64,000 nucleotides of DNA from Sphaerulina vaccinii. Lineage: Eukaryota > Ascomycota > Dothideomycetes > Mycosphaerellales > Mycosphaerellaceae. How positions within the stretch are numbered: the first letter of the stretch is position 1; each line of letters begins with the position of its first letter. The stretch spans positions 806,001 through 870,000 of the forward strand of contig JAKUDP010000023.1 of assembly GCA_022570795.1 (NCBI GenBank). The letters are read 5' to 3'. Both the position numbers and the translations under genes were made by a program. This document shows, one piece after another, positions 10,289-21,036 of the stretch. The notes under the pieces were generated by a model. The model made no database searches. It worked only from the letters and a program-made list of their open reading frames with translations, and had not been told where the DNA came from.

Positions 10289-11013
10289 ATGGAGAACTCG
10301 CGACTGGGCAAGCTCGCCGCTGAAGTAAGATATGTCGCGATCGCATAATCCGGTGGCGCACACTGACAACGTTGCAGCTGCGGAATCGCATTTGGGAGTA
10401 CACTCTCATCCAGAACGAACCGGTCCATGCCCGCCACTTCAAAGGGCAACACGTGTTCGATCTCCAAGGTGGAGCGGCGCTCCTAGACACTTGCAAGCAG
10501 ACTCGCGAAGAATGCTTCGACATGTTCTACGCCAACAACGCCTTCAAACTCGACTGCCGTACATCCCAATCTCGAAGTCGTCACGCAGAGAACATCAACA
10601 CTGTCATCGAGACGTTCTGCAACGGCCGACCAGTGCGCAAAGTCGTGGTGTCCTCGGACCTGAGCCTCTGGGAGCCGCCAATCTATGTCGACTACCGTTG
10701 GGTCAAGGACGAGATACTTAGTCACATCTACATCATGAGGAAGATGCGGGACTGGAGTGGTCGACTCGATGAGCTGAAACTCGACTTCAACATCACTTGG
10801 CCATCGAAGACGGACCCCCGCTTCATGATCACGATTGATGCTTTCAGATACGAGGAGTCGTTGGAGGAAGCAACGGAGAAGGTGGAGAAGACGATATCGG
10901 CCCTCGATCGCCTGGGGCTTTTAGGAAGGTCGAGGGCCTTGCGGCTGCAGATTGAGATATTGAAGAGCCTTGATACGAGATCGACCGACGACAGAGATTT
11001 GATGAGTCCATAA
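10289..11013 (+). CDS. F-box-like/2EXR-family protein, 223 aa, intact
   Basis: Exon 1 (10289-10324) encodes MENSRLGKLAAE. A 53-nt intron (10325-10377, GTAAGA...TTGCAG, branch CACTGAC) follows. Exon 2 starts exactly at LRNRIWEYTLIQNEPV. The second hallmark is ALLDTCKQTREECFDMFYANN at about residues 48-68. The remainder is a mixed alpha/beta tail ending LKSLDTRSTDDRDLMSP. This is the closest relative of the MITE-disrupted copy at 7905: first exons of identical length and the same intron position. Fungal 2EXR proteins form large expanded families with an F-box-like N-terminus, and a role in ubiquitin ligase targeting is assumed, not shown. No signal peptide or membrane segment is visible. Confidence 0.8.
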
Positions 11014-11251
11014 GCACAAGGGGCCGGGCAATCGAGTTTACACTTGAGAGGACAGCTGGGACCAGAGCAGCAAGATGGACAGGGCCAGAGACAGGAGCAA
11101 CCAGCCGGTAAACTTCATACATAGGGACAGGTCCGTCCACAGATTGTGCTGTACGGCCATCCCAGAACGCCAACGCTTGAACACAATAGCACACGTCAAG
11201 GCTGAATAGCCATTTCCTAGGTGCTTGACTCCATTTGCGATCCTGCCCATG

Positions 11252-12472
11252 TTACTGATCACCCCCCAATATGCCAGCAGTCCTCAGACACAAGTCCAGC
11301 ACAGTGAGATGCTCATCGCTTCCGTCTACCAGCCTCTTATCAGTCTCTGAGAAGATCAGCATGATCTTGTTCTTCGCCGCATCGCCAGTGACCTCATTCG
11401 TCAGCACGATTCTCTCGTACAGCTGTGTCACCACCTGGCCTGCCGACCAGCCTTCAGCAATCAAATCCTCCACAGCCTTGGCAACCGGTCCATATGGCGG
11501 TGTGCCTCTCCCAGTGGGCGTAACAGCAGTGATCAGTCGATCGATGGTCGAATCAGGAATGACACCTGCAATCTCCTCTATGCTTGCCACCGTGACAGGC
11601 TGTGTAGGTGCCGAATCAACGTCCATCGCATCCTCATCATCCTCCTCTACAGTCTTCCTCTTTCTCTTCCCGCCTTTTGCTTCTCCAGTGCTCGTGGCAC
11701 CCACAAGTCTCGCCGCACTCTGCAGGAATGTAATGGCCTTTCTCAGATCACCCTCACTACACCTCAGCAGCGTCTCTACCACTCCATCTTCTAGCTTGAC
11801 ATTCTCCAACTGTGCAATATCCTTGATTCTCTGCCCAGCGTTTCCTTCATCCAAACTCTTGAATCTGAACTTCGAACATCTCGACGCCAAAGGATCGATG
11901 ATTCTCGTAGCGTAATTGCAGACCAGACAGAATCGTGTGATCTTGCTGTATGTCTCCATAGTTCTTCTTAGCGCACTCTGCGCATCCTGTGTCATGGAGT
12001 CTGCCTCATCAAGAATGATGATCTTGTAGGGTGGACATGGGTACTTCTTCCTATACTCTTCTCCTGCTGGTCCTGATGGTGGATTTGACAGCTGCATTCG
12101 TGCGAAGTCCTTCACCTTCTCTCGTACAATGCTGATACCACGTTCATCCGAAGCGTTCAGTTCAAGCACTCGTGACTTCACAAGTTCAGGACCGTAGAGC
12201 TGCTTTGCCAGAGCAAGGACCGTGGATGTCTTTCCTGTTCCTGGTGGACCGTAGAAGAGCATGTGTGGGAGATTGGCTGACTGGAGAGTTCGGCGAAGGA
12301 CAGTGACTGTATGATCTTGTGCTGCAATGTCGTCCAGAGACTTCGGACGATACTTCTCGACCCATGGCTGTAGGCGGTTGTCGTCTTTGGCCTTATCATC
12401 TTTCGTGGAGGACGATGCTGCCGCCGCTTTGGCAGAAGCTTGACGCGCCCGGATGTCGAAGAAGGAGTTCAT
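11252..12472 (-). CDS. RFC2: Replication factor C small subunit Rfc2 (human RFC4 type)
   Basis: A 406-aa AAA+ ATPase of the RFC clamp loader, which opens PCNA and loads it at primer-template junctions in the nucleus. Visible motifs are RFC box [13 protein letters not shown], Walker A GPPGTGKT at residues 75-82, Walker B LDEAD at about 154-158, sensor/arginine-finger SRC at 197-199, and the C-terminal collar domain. Segments such as [17 protein letters not shown] and [20 protein letters not shown] closely follow yeast Rfc2 rather than Rfc3 or Rfc4. I chose ATG 12472 ([11 protein letters not shown]); the frame extends 38 codons upstream, but that part is not family-like. An unusual lysine/arginine-rich then acidic insert ([20 protein letters not shown], about residues 267-286) precedes the collar and may be a nuclear signal. 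It is divergent with the Dsc4-like gene. Confidence 0.95.
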   Translation of the reverse strand: MNSFFDIRARQASAKAAAASSSTKDDKAKDDNRLQPWVEKYRPKSLDDIAAQDHTVTVLRRTLQSANLPHMLFYGPPGTGKTSTVLALAKQLYGPELVKSRVLELNASDERGISIVREKVKDFARMQLSNPPSGPAGEEYRKKYPCPPYKIIILDEADSMTQDAQSALRRTMETYSKITRFCLVCNYATRIIDPLASRCSKFRFKSLDEGNAGQRIKDIAQLENVKLEDGVVETLLRCSEGDLRKAITFLQSAARLVGATSTGEAKGGKRKRKTVEEDDEDAMDVDSAPTQPVTVASIEEIAGVIPDSTIDRLITAVTPTGRGTPPYGPVAKAVEDLIAEGWSAGQVVTQLYERIVLTNEVTGDAAKNKIMLIFSETDKRLVDGSDEHLTVLDLCLRTAGILGGDQ

Positions 12473-12730
12473 TGTTGCTGTTCTGTCGATGTTGGAGGAG
12501 AGATTGACGGTTGAGATCGCGTTTGAAAGTGGACGTGTCGTCGACGCGACTGCCTCAGCCGAAAGAGGCAAGAACAGGCGAGGCACTTTCCCTCACACGA
12601 CGGACATCCTTCACCTCAGCTCTCGAGAACAAACGATATGATGCTTGCTAGATAACCTCACGCTCATCTCCATCGCCTTCCTCGAATCGTATACGATGCA
12701 CGACCTCCTTCTTTGCCACCATATCAAGCT
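12473..12730. promoter_or_regulatory. Divergent promoter between RFC2 and the Dsc4-like gene
   Basis: A 258-bp interval separates the two head-to-head start codons and must serve both genes. I see no clear MluI-type cell-cycle box or TATA element in it. Its assignment as a promoter rests on position only. Confidence 0.4.
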
Positions 12731-13763
12731 ATGAACGATGCGCCTTCGTCCTCCGCCGCAGCAAGGCCGTCTCCTCAATTCGATGGCCGTGACCAAGATG
12801 GAGCACACGATGAGCCGCCTCTCACGGCAAAGGAGTTGGCAAGGCAGCGAAGGAAGAACAGGGAGAACTTTCAGCGAAAGCGAGCAGATCTCCTTGATGA
12901 CCTGCTCCGCAATCTAGATATACTCGTTTATGCCGAGCTGAGCACAATCTACTACATGGAGTATGTGTTATACAACCCTATGCGGATCATCCGGGCCTGA
13001 CTGATCGTGGTAATATAGCTGCCGCTTCTTCCTCTTCTTCCTGAGAGCAGGAACACAGTTCTACTTCCTCACTCCCAAGCCAGCCATCTTCCCACCACTA
13101 CCCGAGAACCGCCCGTTCATCGGGTACATAGTCGGCATGAACTTGCTATGCATTCTCCTGCATAGTCTTCTCGCTGCTTCATTTGCAGGAGAAGCTACGA
13201 GAGGCTATCTTCATGGCGGTCTAGCTATGGACTTCATTGGCCAGAAAGGACCTACGAGCAGAGTTCATTTGCTGCTATTGGACTTTTTCGTGCTGGCACT
13301 TCAGATTGTGCATCTATCAGCGTACTTGCTGAGGCAGCGACTGAGGCAGGGTTTCACAGATGCTACAGGGGTAGCTGAGACGAGTACCACTTCTGCCACT
13401 GCGCAGACCGTTGAAGACGAGGAACGAGGTGTACGACGATCAGCAGAACAGGAACGTTCAGACGACATCGAGCTACAGACTCTCACCAATTATGGCGCAG
13501 CATCCACATCTTCGCCTGCAGAGGAACGGTTAGATGCTTTCCGCCCACCAACAAGGACCGAAGCGCATATCTTTGATGCTTTCAACTCAGGACAGATGGT
13601 CATTGCTGACCTTGATATTACTCAAACCGTGAAGGACCAACTTTTGATGATCACGCTGAAGAAGATGGAAGCTGATGACGAGAGTGCCAACGAGAGGGCG
13701 ACGAGACATCGACAGATGAGGCAGAGGTTGACGCAGAGACTATGGCAGAGGCTGCAGGGATGA
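12731..13763 (+). CDS. DSC4: DUF1746 protein, likely Dsc E3 ligase subunit 4
   Basis: Exon 1 is 12731-12960 and the intron 12961-13018 (GTATGT...ATATAG). Exon 2 is 13019-13763. Splicing in phase 2 restores YYMDCRFFLFFLRAG, and the product is 324 aa. The region RKNRENFQRKRADLLDDLLR then LDILVYAELSTIYYMD is characteristic of fungal DUF1746. This is the family of Dsc4 in the Golgi Dsc ubiquitin ligase that activates SREBP-type factors in fission yeast. Hydrophobic segments FLFFLRAGTQFYFL, IGYIVGMNLLCILLHSLLAA and LLLLDFFVLALQIVHLSAYL suggest a multi-pass membrane protein. A ubiquitin-like domain is not evident. The tail is soluble and charged. The family assignment is from memory of the motif; the exact subunit is inferred. 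Confidence 0.7.
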
Positions 13764-15075
13764 TGTGAAACTATCGTACAGAGCAATGCATGCTTGTGAT
13801 AGACATTGAGGTGTAGCATACGCTACGACTCGGCTACTCTAAGAAAGAACAACCCAAAGTTAAGCTTGATGTCTTGACCAGTTGCTTGAGATGGCCTACC
13901 TCCCTACTGCCAGTCTTCCTGCTGTTGTTGCGCCACCTGGCTCCTGCCCTTGGCGGCGTGATGGCTCTCGCGTGCCTGGTAGTCATTTTGCTGGCAGAGA
14001 GCGCTTCGAAAAGGTGGTCGCTGTCTCGAGATACGATCTGCAATGACTTCGCACTCCGAAGCCAGTCTCGCCAGTGCGCAGTCGTTGATCCATTGAGAAG
14101 GGAGACGAACACTTCTTAGCAAAGTTGACTTGAAGAGCAGCAAAAGCGCAAAAGAATACCGCCATTACCTCTCGAACCTGGAAGTACAAGAAAGATGAGC
14201 GCTGACCCCGAAAGTTTCTCACTTTGCTTTCGTCGCAACAGCCTTTGTCCCGGTTCAATGAATAGTAGCCACTAAGTGTTGGTTAGAAACCCCGAATTAA
14301 CGGTTCAAGGGGGAGATGATTGTGCGCCTGTGTTGAATAAGCACAATTTCATCAAGAATATGACTTCTCACTGCGGAAGCGGCCGTAAGGCCCGCCCAGT
14401 GCAATGTGAGGCAAAAATGAGAGACCAAGCGAAGCTAGGTGGCAGCAACGCGCCTTCCCATTGAAGACCTAATGCTTCCGCTTCACTGCCCAGACGCAAC
14501 CTGGGTCAGCCGCTCCCTCAAGCAGAGCAGCGACTAGGTAAGACTAGAAGCGACACAAAAGCTGTGCCGACAAAGCTCAAAAGAAGACTTCGTACGGTAC
14601 GAGCCCACACTGAATCCTCGTCCCACAGCGAGGTCATTGCTTGTGAGTATGTCAAAGCGCAGCTGTTTCTGCCATGCCTCAGGGGGCGCTTCCTCTTTGC
14701 CCTCCTCGTCTCTGGATTCCCATCACCAGCAGACATCCCTGCCGTCGGCTTCGCATTTATGGCGCCTTCCCAAGAAAACCGATTCTCGGAGATGGTTGCA
14801 AAGATGTCCTCTTGGACGATTGCTGCTCTTCAACGGGCGTCTGCAAAGTCCTATGATCTTCCCGGCAGTCTCTGTGAACTTCGCGAAGAAGTGCATTGAA
14901 AACACTAATCGTTTCATGACCTGGCAGCTTTGCTGACGGCTGTCAAAAAATGGCTTCAATTGCCTCTTCAACTATAGGATGGCTCTCGACTGATCTGTTC
15001 ACAGTCTACCCTGACCCCAGCGCCAGCCCGCTTGAACGCAAAGTTCATACAACAAAACATCATTTCTTTTCCTTC
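13764..15075. other. Intergenic, 1.3 kb, no gene recognised
   Basis: Several short frames on both strands carry no domain content. The interval lies between the 3' ends of the Dsc4-like gene and CDC73, so it needs no promoter. No repeat ends or RIP signature are visible. Confidence 0.45.
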
Positions 15076-16353
15076 TCATCTCGCCTCCTTACCCCATCCC
15101 ATAGCCCTCATCCTCGCCTCGATGTTGCTCCAAATAGTTTCCACCACTTCCCGATCCCGCCATCTATTCTGCCCTTTGTCAATCTGCACACTCAAGACCT
15201 GCCTACCCCAGCCCTTGACAGTATCCGGTACAACTTCCCCACTATACCCAACATACACACCAAGTGCATGACTGAAGAGCTCCGCAGGGTTTGTCCATTT
15301 GTAACTCTTGAATTGCCAAGTTTGACCAGTGGTGAAGACCGCAACAACTCTGTTCCAGTAATCAGGTCGGAAGTTCGAAGGATCGTCGACGAGGATGAAA
15401 CGCGTGCTATGCCCAGGATGTACGGTGCGCAACTGTCTCGTGATATGAAGAATGTTGGCCGCTTCACCGGAAGACTCGAGAGGTTGGTAGACACCTTCCG
15501 CCAGAAACGACTTGATATTCTGCATCTTGAGTAATGACGAGAAGGATGAAGAGAGCAAGATGATAGGTTCAGGACGTCGGCCAGATTGTGTAGGCTTTAC
15601 GGGTGGTCGTAGTGCCGGGTTGTTGGTGAGTGTAGGAACTGCTTGCTGTGCGCCTGCTTGTGGCTTTCCCTTGTTGAGGAAGAGCGCAGAGTACTTTCGT
15701 ATCCCACTGAAGTCCTGGATCTTGATGCCACGCAGGACTGTGTTGTGGTCGCCCATTCTCCGCTCCGCAGCATAAATGGCGGCCAATCGCTCCTCTTCTT
15801 CTCTCCGCTTCACGTCATCACCGCCAGCATCGAGCATTTCCACATCGAGGTCGCCCTGCGCCTGCTTAAGGGTATCTGCAGTCTCCTTCCGATCGGCCTT
15901 GTTGTCGCCCAAGCTCTTGATATATTCGCTGTCATTCTCGCCCATCTCTCCTGCCAGCCACATGTTCAAGTCCAGCTTCTCAGCGAAGACCACGTTTGAC
16001 GCCGTTTCATCTTTGCTAGCAGCTTTGAGCTCACTGTTAAGGTCACTAACAGCTGTCAGGTAGTCGGCGGTGTTGATGTCTCTGCACTGGTAGCAGAAGA
16101 AGACAGATCTCAGATCGAGAGGCTTGTTGCCGGCAGCGGGCGAGATGAATCGCGTGGGCGCATTGAGCGGGACTGAAATGTGCTGAGCGCCATCTTGCGC
16201 CGAGTCGAAGTTGAAGAGCAAATGTGTTGCTTGCGCGAGCGAGACGTCTGTTTGCGGTTGATCTGGGTCTGTCGTGGGGATGGGTTGGCGTTGTGAGACA
16301 ATCGTTCGTCTCAATAATGAGAGAGGATCCTCGGGTAGTTCTGTCGTCGCCAT
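15076..16353 (-). CDS. CDC73: RNA polymerase II-associated Paf1 complex subunit Cdc73
   Basis: A 425-aa nuclear elongation factor of the Paf1 complex, which travels with RNA polymerase II and supports H2B ubiquitination. The C-terminal Ras-like CDC73 domain spans about residues 260-425. It opens RRPEPIILLSSSFSSLLKMQ and closes with FVYGYSGE-like and KGWGRQVLSVQIDKGQNRWRD segments. The N-terminal region has DPLSLLRRTI and the helical segment LDLRSVFFCYQCRD typical of the family. The linker at about 180-200 is highly charged (KRREEEERLAAIYAAERR). I chose ATG 16353 (MATTELPEDP); an in-frame ATG 44 codons upstream adds non-conserved sequence. It lies in the same orientation as the dehydrogenase gene downstream on the map, with 311 bp between them. 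Confidence 0.93.
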   Translation of the reverse strand: MATTELPEDPLSLLRRTIVSQRQPIPTTDPDQPQTDVSLAQATHLLFNFDSAQDGAQHISVPLNAPTRFISPAAGNKPLDLRSVFFCYQCRDINTADYLTAVSDLNSELKAASKDETASNVVFAEKLDLNMWLAGEMGENDSEYIKSLGDNKADRKETADTLKQAQGDLDVEMLDAGGDDVKRREEEERLAAIYAAERRMGDHNTVLRGIKIQDFSGIRKYSALFLNKGKPQAGAQQAVPTLTNNPALRPPVKPTQSGRRPEPIILLSSSFSSLLKMQNIKSFLAEGVYQPLESSGEAANILHITRQLRTVHPGHSTRFILVDDPSNFRPDYWNRVVAVFTTGQTWQFKSYKWTNPAELFSHALGVYVGYSGEVVPDTVKGWGRQVLSVQIDKGQNRWRDREVVETIWSNIEARMRAMGWGKEAR

Positions 16354-16664
16354 GATGGATGTTGGTGAAGGTGCTTGAAATGTGGTTGGAGCTCGAAGGT
16401 GAAAGTCGCGAAGGAACGCGAACTGGAAGTCGTCGGCGATTCTGCCGCCAAGGCCGATCTGGGTTGACTTCACTTTGTGGGGCACGACATTGAGGTTGAA
16501 GCGAGTGGTTTAGACAGGAGGAATGTCATATGAATGTTGAAAAAGATGTATGCATATGTATACAAACGGAACCTAGCTAAGTTCCTTCTACTGTGAGTAC
16601 CTGAGCTCACTCTATACATCCAGACTGCTGCGTCTAGAGAACTTTCAGTGCTGCCCGAGCCTTC

Positions 16665-18935
16665 CTAAGCCTTTGGCTCATTGCTCTTCTTGATCGCTTG
16701 TCTCATCTCCTGCTTGATCCTCGTAATAGTCCCCACACCACCATACATCATAGCAGTATACACCTGGCAGACACTAGCGCCAGCGTTGAGAATCTCTAGG
16801 CACTGCTCTCCGTTCGTGATACCACCAGTCGCAAAGATGACCTTGTCCTTAGATCCACTTGGTGTGACCTTTGGTGCTGAGATTTCGGCGTAGGGATCGC
16901 TTGTGATGTGGTTGAAGTTGTCCTTGACTGTTTCTGCTGCAGATTGAGCAGCAGCGGAAGCCTTGTTGGCGACCTTCTCTGCAGTAGCTCTCGGTGATGC
17001 AGTGGCAGAATCAACCTTTGCCTTAGCAGTCTCTGCTGCTGATCGTGCCTTCGCCGATACGTCGTCTGCCTTGGCCTTGGCATTGTCCGATGCTGTTCGT
17101 ACTTCAGACTTGACGCTCTCGGCCTTTGCCTTCGTGTCAGACGCAGCCTTGTCCCCAACAGAGATCACTTTCTGTACTGCACCCTCAGCAGCCTCTCGTG
17201 GCGAACTGGCCTTGCCTGTTTGCACTGCATTCTGTGGAGCTGCAGCATCAGTAGGGTATATTGGAGCTCGCTCTTTTGCTTGTCCAATGGGCTTGTCATT
17301 CTCTAGCTCTTCGGATGTATGTCTGACGGGTAGCTGTATCAGCGGACGCTTGCTGGCTTCTTCAGCTTCGTTCGTCAGTGGCTTGAGTCGTGCCTGATCA
17401 CGCTCAATGCTAGCCTGGGATGCATGCTCCTGCGCATTCTCGGGTGTTGCATCGCCAGTCAGGCCACGCTCCAGTGGGTCGAGTGGGCTTTGAACCACCT
17501 TCTGCGTGTTGCTGGAGCGCTCCTCGTACGGGCCTTGATCGAGCTTTGCCCGATAGCGTTTGACCAAGTTCAGTGTTCTCTCGAACATCTGAGGTCCAGA
17601 ATACCCTCCAACTTCTGTCAGTGTCTTCATGTCGTTGGCAGGTAGAACATAGCCTTTCGGTATAGGGTCAGGTCGCTTCTTCGTAGTGTTGCCCACAATC
17701 ACGCCATCGACACCAGATGACCAGATCGCAGTGCAAATGCCCTCGACCTGTGCGTCCGAGTCTTCATCCGGTGAGACCTTGACCATGACAGCTGGTTTCG
17801 TCTTTCGGTCAACAGACTTGGCTGCCTCAACGACAGAAGAGAGAATCTTAGTCAAAGGCTTCGTCGCCTGCAGATCACGCAGACCAGGGGTATTGGGCGA
17901 TGAGACATTGACAACCAGAATGTCGGCATACTTGGCGAGGTGCTCCACACAAAAGACATAGTCTGCTGCGATAGCTGCAATGTCATTGTCCGGTGTCGTC
18001 TTGTTCTTGGCCACTTGCACAGCAAGGAGCTTGCCATCGATCAGACTTCCAGGAGGTACACCAGCTTCGCCATCCAATATACTGCGTTCTGACTCTGCTT
18101 CCAGGCCCAGCCCGTTGTCGTAAGCGTACTGCCTCACACGTTCTCTTAACTGCATTGCAACGTGCTCTGCTCCTTGCGAATTCAGCCCATACCTGTTGAT
18201 CAACGCATTCTGACTCGGTATCCGGAACACTCTAGGCTTTGGATTTCCTTCTTGAGGAAGTGGTGTTGCGCCTCCAACCTCAACAATCGCAGGTCCTAGC
18301 GCGAACAGAGCTGAAGGAATCTCGGCGTCCTTGTCTATGCCTGCTGATGTGCCGACTGGATTATCGAGAATATGTCCAAAGACTTCGACTTTGAGATCAC
18401 CCAATGCTTTGTCCGCATGTCCTCGTTCTCGAGGAGCAAGACCAAAGTCGTGGAGAACTTTGATGTAGCGAACACCGGCATGATGCGCCTCCTCAGCATC
18501 AGAGTGTATGATCCGTACCAGTGGAGTAACGAGGAACTGATGTATGCTCGCGCGTGTGTCGGTGACATATAGGTAGCCGAAGCTCAGCAACAGAACCAGA
18601 CCAGTGCCATAGACATATGCAATGAAGCGTGATCCGGCATTGCCTGTTGCAGCTCCAGCCTTGATCGCTTGTGCTTTGGCCTGAGAAGCGGCCTCTTCAG
18701 CACTCTTCCTCGCCTGAGCCGCGCTCGCCTCAGCAGCCTGTTTGGCTTCCTCACCAGTAGATTGATGTCGTCGTTGTGATCGGAGATGTTGTGCGGTTTG
18801 TTGTGGTCGACCAGATTGAAGTGAGAGTTGTCGTTGCCATTGGCGCTGCACGCTTCGCCACTGTGCTCGGTTGAGGCCAGCGGACTGCCGCACTACCTGT
18901 GCGGAAGCACCAAACAGCCGCTGCGTACCCAGCAT
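16665..18935 (-). CDS. URA9: Mitochondrial class 2 dihydroorotate dehydrogenase with large insertion
   Basis: Catalyses the fourth step of pyrimidine synthesis, dihydroorotate to orotate, reducing ubiquinone at the inner mitochondrial membrane. The N-terminus is basic and mitochondrial-like. It is followed by an alanine-rich segment (residues about 60-98) and a membrane helix (IAYVYGTGLVLLLSFGYLYV). The FMN barrel shows NPVGTSAGIDKDAE, EVGGATPLPQEGNPKPR, INRYGLNSQGAE and VNVSSPNTPGLRDLQ, the last with the class 2 catalytic serine. It also shows MVKVSPDED, VGNTTKKRP, and after the insertion FATGGITNGEQCLE and VYTAMMYGG. Residues about 469-695 are a 227-residue insertion absent from standard enzymes (about 400-550 aa). 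It sits after LVKRYRAKLDQG, before the strand carrying the FMN phosphate site. Its second half is an LEA-like Ala/Lys repeat region. The frame is uninterrupted and the insertion carries no intron-like ends. Confidence 0.93.
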   Translation of the reverse strand: MLGTQRLFGASAQVVRQSAGLNRAQWRSVQRQWQRQLSLQSGRPQQTAQHLRSQRRHQSTGEEAKQAAEASAAQARKSAEEAASQAKAQAIKAGAATGNAGSRFIAYVYGTGLVLLLSFGYLYVTDTRASIHQFLVTPLVRIIHSDAEEAHHAGVRYIKVLHDFGLAPRERGHADKALGDLKVEVFGHILDNPVGTSAGIDKDAEIPSALFALGPAIVEVGGATPLPQEGNPKPRVFRIPSQNALINRYGLNSQGAEHVAMQLRERVRQYAYDNGLGLEAESERSILDGEAGVPPGSLIDGKLLAVQVAKNKTTPDNDIAAIAADYVFCVEHLAKYADILVVNVSSPNTPGLRDLQATKPLTKILSSVVEAAKSVDRKTKPAVMVKVSPDEDSDAQVEGICTAIWSSGVDGVIVGNTTKKRPDPIPKGYVLPANDMKTLTEVGGYSGPQMFERTLNLVKRYRAKLDQGPYEERSSNTQKVVQSPLDPLERGLTGDATPENAQEHASQASIERDQARLKPLTNEAEEASKRPLIQLPVRHTSEELENDKPIGQAKERAPIYPTDAAAPQNAVQTGKASSPREAAEGAVQKVISVGDKAASDTKAKAESVKSEVRTASDNAKAKADDVSAKARSAAETAKAKVDSATASPRATAEKVANKASAAAQSAAETVKDNFNHITSDPYAEISAPKVTPSGSKDKVIFATGGITNGEQCLEILNAGASVCQVYTAMMYGGVGTITRIKQEMRQAIKKSNEPKA

Positions 18936-19531
18936 CGTTGCTGTGAGGGTGGGTGGTCAAGAAGTCCAAGCTGTCATGGAGCTCAAGAAGTTGTTGTGAA
19001 GTGAGGCTCTATTGCACGGCTCTTGCCGCGTTTGTGCTCAAGGGCTTCTTCGCGCTTTCGCGTGCTTACGACAACGATTTCGACATCGACATCGAGAACC
19101 TCAAATTTGTCTTGCGAGCTCACCATCTGCACGAGGATGTTCAGCTCTCGGTGCAATCGCGCCTGACTCTTTCGCGGTATTTCGAGCTCTCGGCTCAACT
19201 GCATCTCTGTCGATAAGCAGCAACCAAGTTATTGCATGTCCCAAAATCCATAGAGGGATCGCATGAATCCCCCAGAGACATTCGACGTTTGGTTGCTCGC
19301 CGCGAGGCGACCAGGCTTAAATGCGGCTGGATGCTAGCACAGGCTACACAGCCATGTGTCACCATCAGCATGGCTGCATAATGCAAGGTGCGAGCTGACG
19401 AGACCTCAACAGTACTCACATTCTCTACTCTTCCTCTCACTGCTCGCGCCAGCGACTCTCCATCAACCGCGCTGGTGACCTTAAGCACGGCCGGACTAAA
19501 CTTTGCCTTCAGGAACCACTAGGAATCCAGG
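18936..19531. other. Intergenic; upstream region of the dehydrogenase gene
   Basis: No gene is recognised. It must hold the promoter of the minus-strand dehydrogenase gene and possibly that of the plus-strand CorA-like remnant at 19532. Confidence 0.4.
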
Positions 19532-21036
19532 ATGGACACTGTGCCAGACAGGTGGCTGCAGTCGGCTGTCAGAGGCCTCGAAGATGATGAGATGTCCCGT
19601 GCAACCAAGTATCTGACAAACCTTGCCAGCCTGATCGGCTACGAGACTTGCAGCGAGTTCTTCCAGAATACTACTCAGACTTCACAGGTTACAGTCATTG
19701 AAGATCGCAATGGTCCACCACGAGATGCACAAACCACAAATGCGTTGGCAATCAAACACATTAGCGAACCAACGACAGGAGTAATCATCGTCAATGCTAT
19801 ATCCGCAGGATTGATCGGGATCCTGGGTGCGCATTTCAACATCGACTATAGATTCTTCATACACCACGCCTACCGACCACCTGAAGGTAGTCCAGGCCAG
19901 GACGACCTTTTGAAACCCTACGGTGGACTACGGAAGTGCAAAGAGTGCTGGCATATCGACTGCAGGTCAAGGGGTACCTTCCATGCTGTTCCCGTTGTGG
20001 CCAATCGAGAAGAGGTATACCAGACTCCCGGCTCTCCTTGTATGCAATCAGCGAAGATCTCTGCAAGTCACCAGCGACATGCGTCACCTTGTCGATTTAC
20101 TAATGTGGCCTGACAGATCTAGTCCTATTGGACGGCGGCGCGAGTTTCTCGTTTCCTTGGGTCAAAAAGAGATCAGATGTCAGCATGCCGAAGGATTTCG
20201 AGGATTGGCCGAGTGATTTGCAGATGGACACGTATTTGTTTATACAGAACTACTTCTCGAGACGGTCGAATCGCCGAATGCTGCATTTCATCAACCAGTC
20301 ATTGCATGGACATGAAAACCAACCAGATCACCTGCGACACGGTCGACGTGCCATTATCACTGCGCTTTGCGGCTTACTGGGTATCGCAGCGTTTAGGCAG
20401 ACCCTCGAAATCATGGTCAACGGGGTGCGCAACGTTGGATCTGATGCGATCGGAACACCCGGCCTCGAAACACTAGCCCACCTAAGTGCATGTCGCCAAA
20501 GTCTGCATGCAATGAAAGGACTCATTGAAGTTCGTAAGAGCTCAGCACCACCAGCTGCCAAGAAGTGGGCGAACCATGCCCACAAACAGTTGGAGGCCGC
20601 CGAAGATCCATGCGCAATATCATATGGTTTCTATACCAAAACCTGGGACCAGCAGTATGAAGTTGTGTATGCCAAGGTCACGACACTCATTGCCTCACTG
20701 GACGAAAGCTTTCAGTTGCTGATAGGGATCATAACCGTCAAGGACTCGGATGTGAACAAGCAGCAGACAGAACTTTAGGGCATAAAGCAGGCGGAGCGCT
20801 CGACAATGCTTACTCTACTTGCGGCCATATATCTTCCGTTAAGCCTAGCTACTAGAATCTTGGGCATGAACATACGGGAGATCAACGGCGGAACTCCGCC
20901 CTGGTGGTGGGCTATTATCCTTGTGGTCATCTTTCTGATACCATCGATCATCTTCGTGATCTACTTCTTCACAAAGAATAGGTTTCGAACGCTTCACAGA
21001 CTGCAGGAACTTCGAAAAGCCGAGAAGATGGTCTGA
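19532..21036 (+). pseudogene. CorA-like Mg2+ transporter family remnant
   Basis: The C-terminal part carries the CorA signature. A cytoplasmic coiled region ends in IKQAERSTMLTLLAAIYLP, the first membrane helix ends in the GMN motif (RILGMNIREING), and a second helix follows (WWWAIILVVIFLIPSIIFVIYF). The frame is interrupted. TAG at 20776-20778 separates VNKQQTEL from GIKQAERST in the same frame. Upstream the readable frame moves from frame 2 (start to about 19,990) to frame 3 (to about 20,110) to frame 1. Some shifts might be unrecognised introns, but the TAG cannot be spliced out without losing conserved sequence. A CAG-to-TAG change would explain it. It is most likely a recently inactivated gene. 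Confidence 0.65.

Noticed and set aside
11271..11915. 214-codon plus-strand open frame
   Set aside because: It lies entirely antisense to RFC2 and reads as a Ser/Thr-rich shadow of it.
14080..14905. Inverted similarity between 14,080-14,140 and 14,815-14,905 (both reading VNFAKKC)
   Set aside because: The match is short, patchy and gapped; it looks like chance without a computed alignment.
14950..15534. 194-codon plus-strand open frame
   Set aside because: Most of it is antisense to the conserved C-terminal domain of CDC73, and its sequence has no family features.
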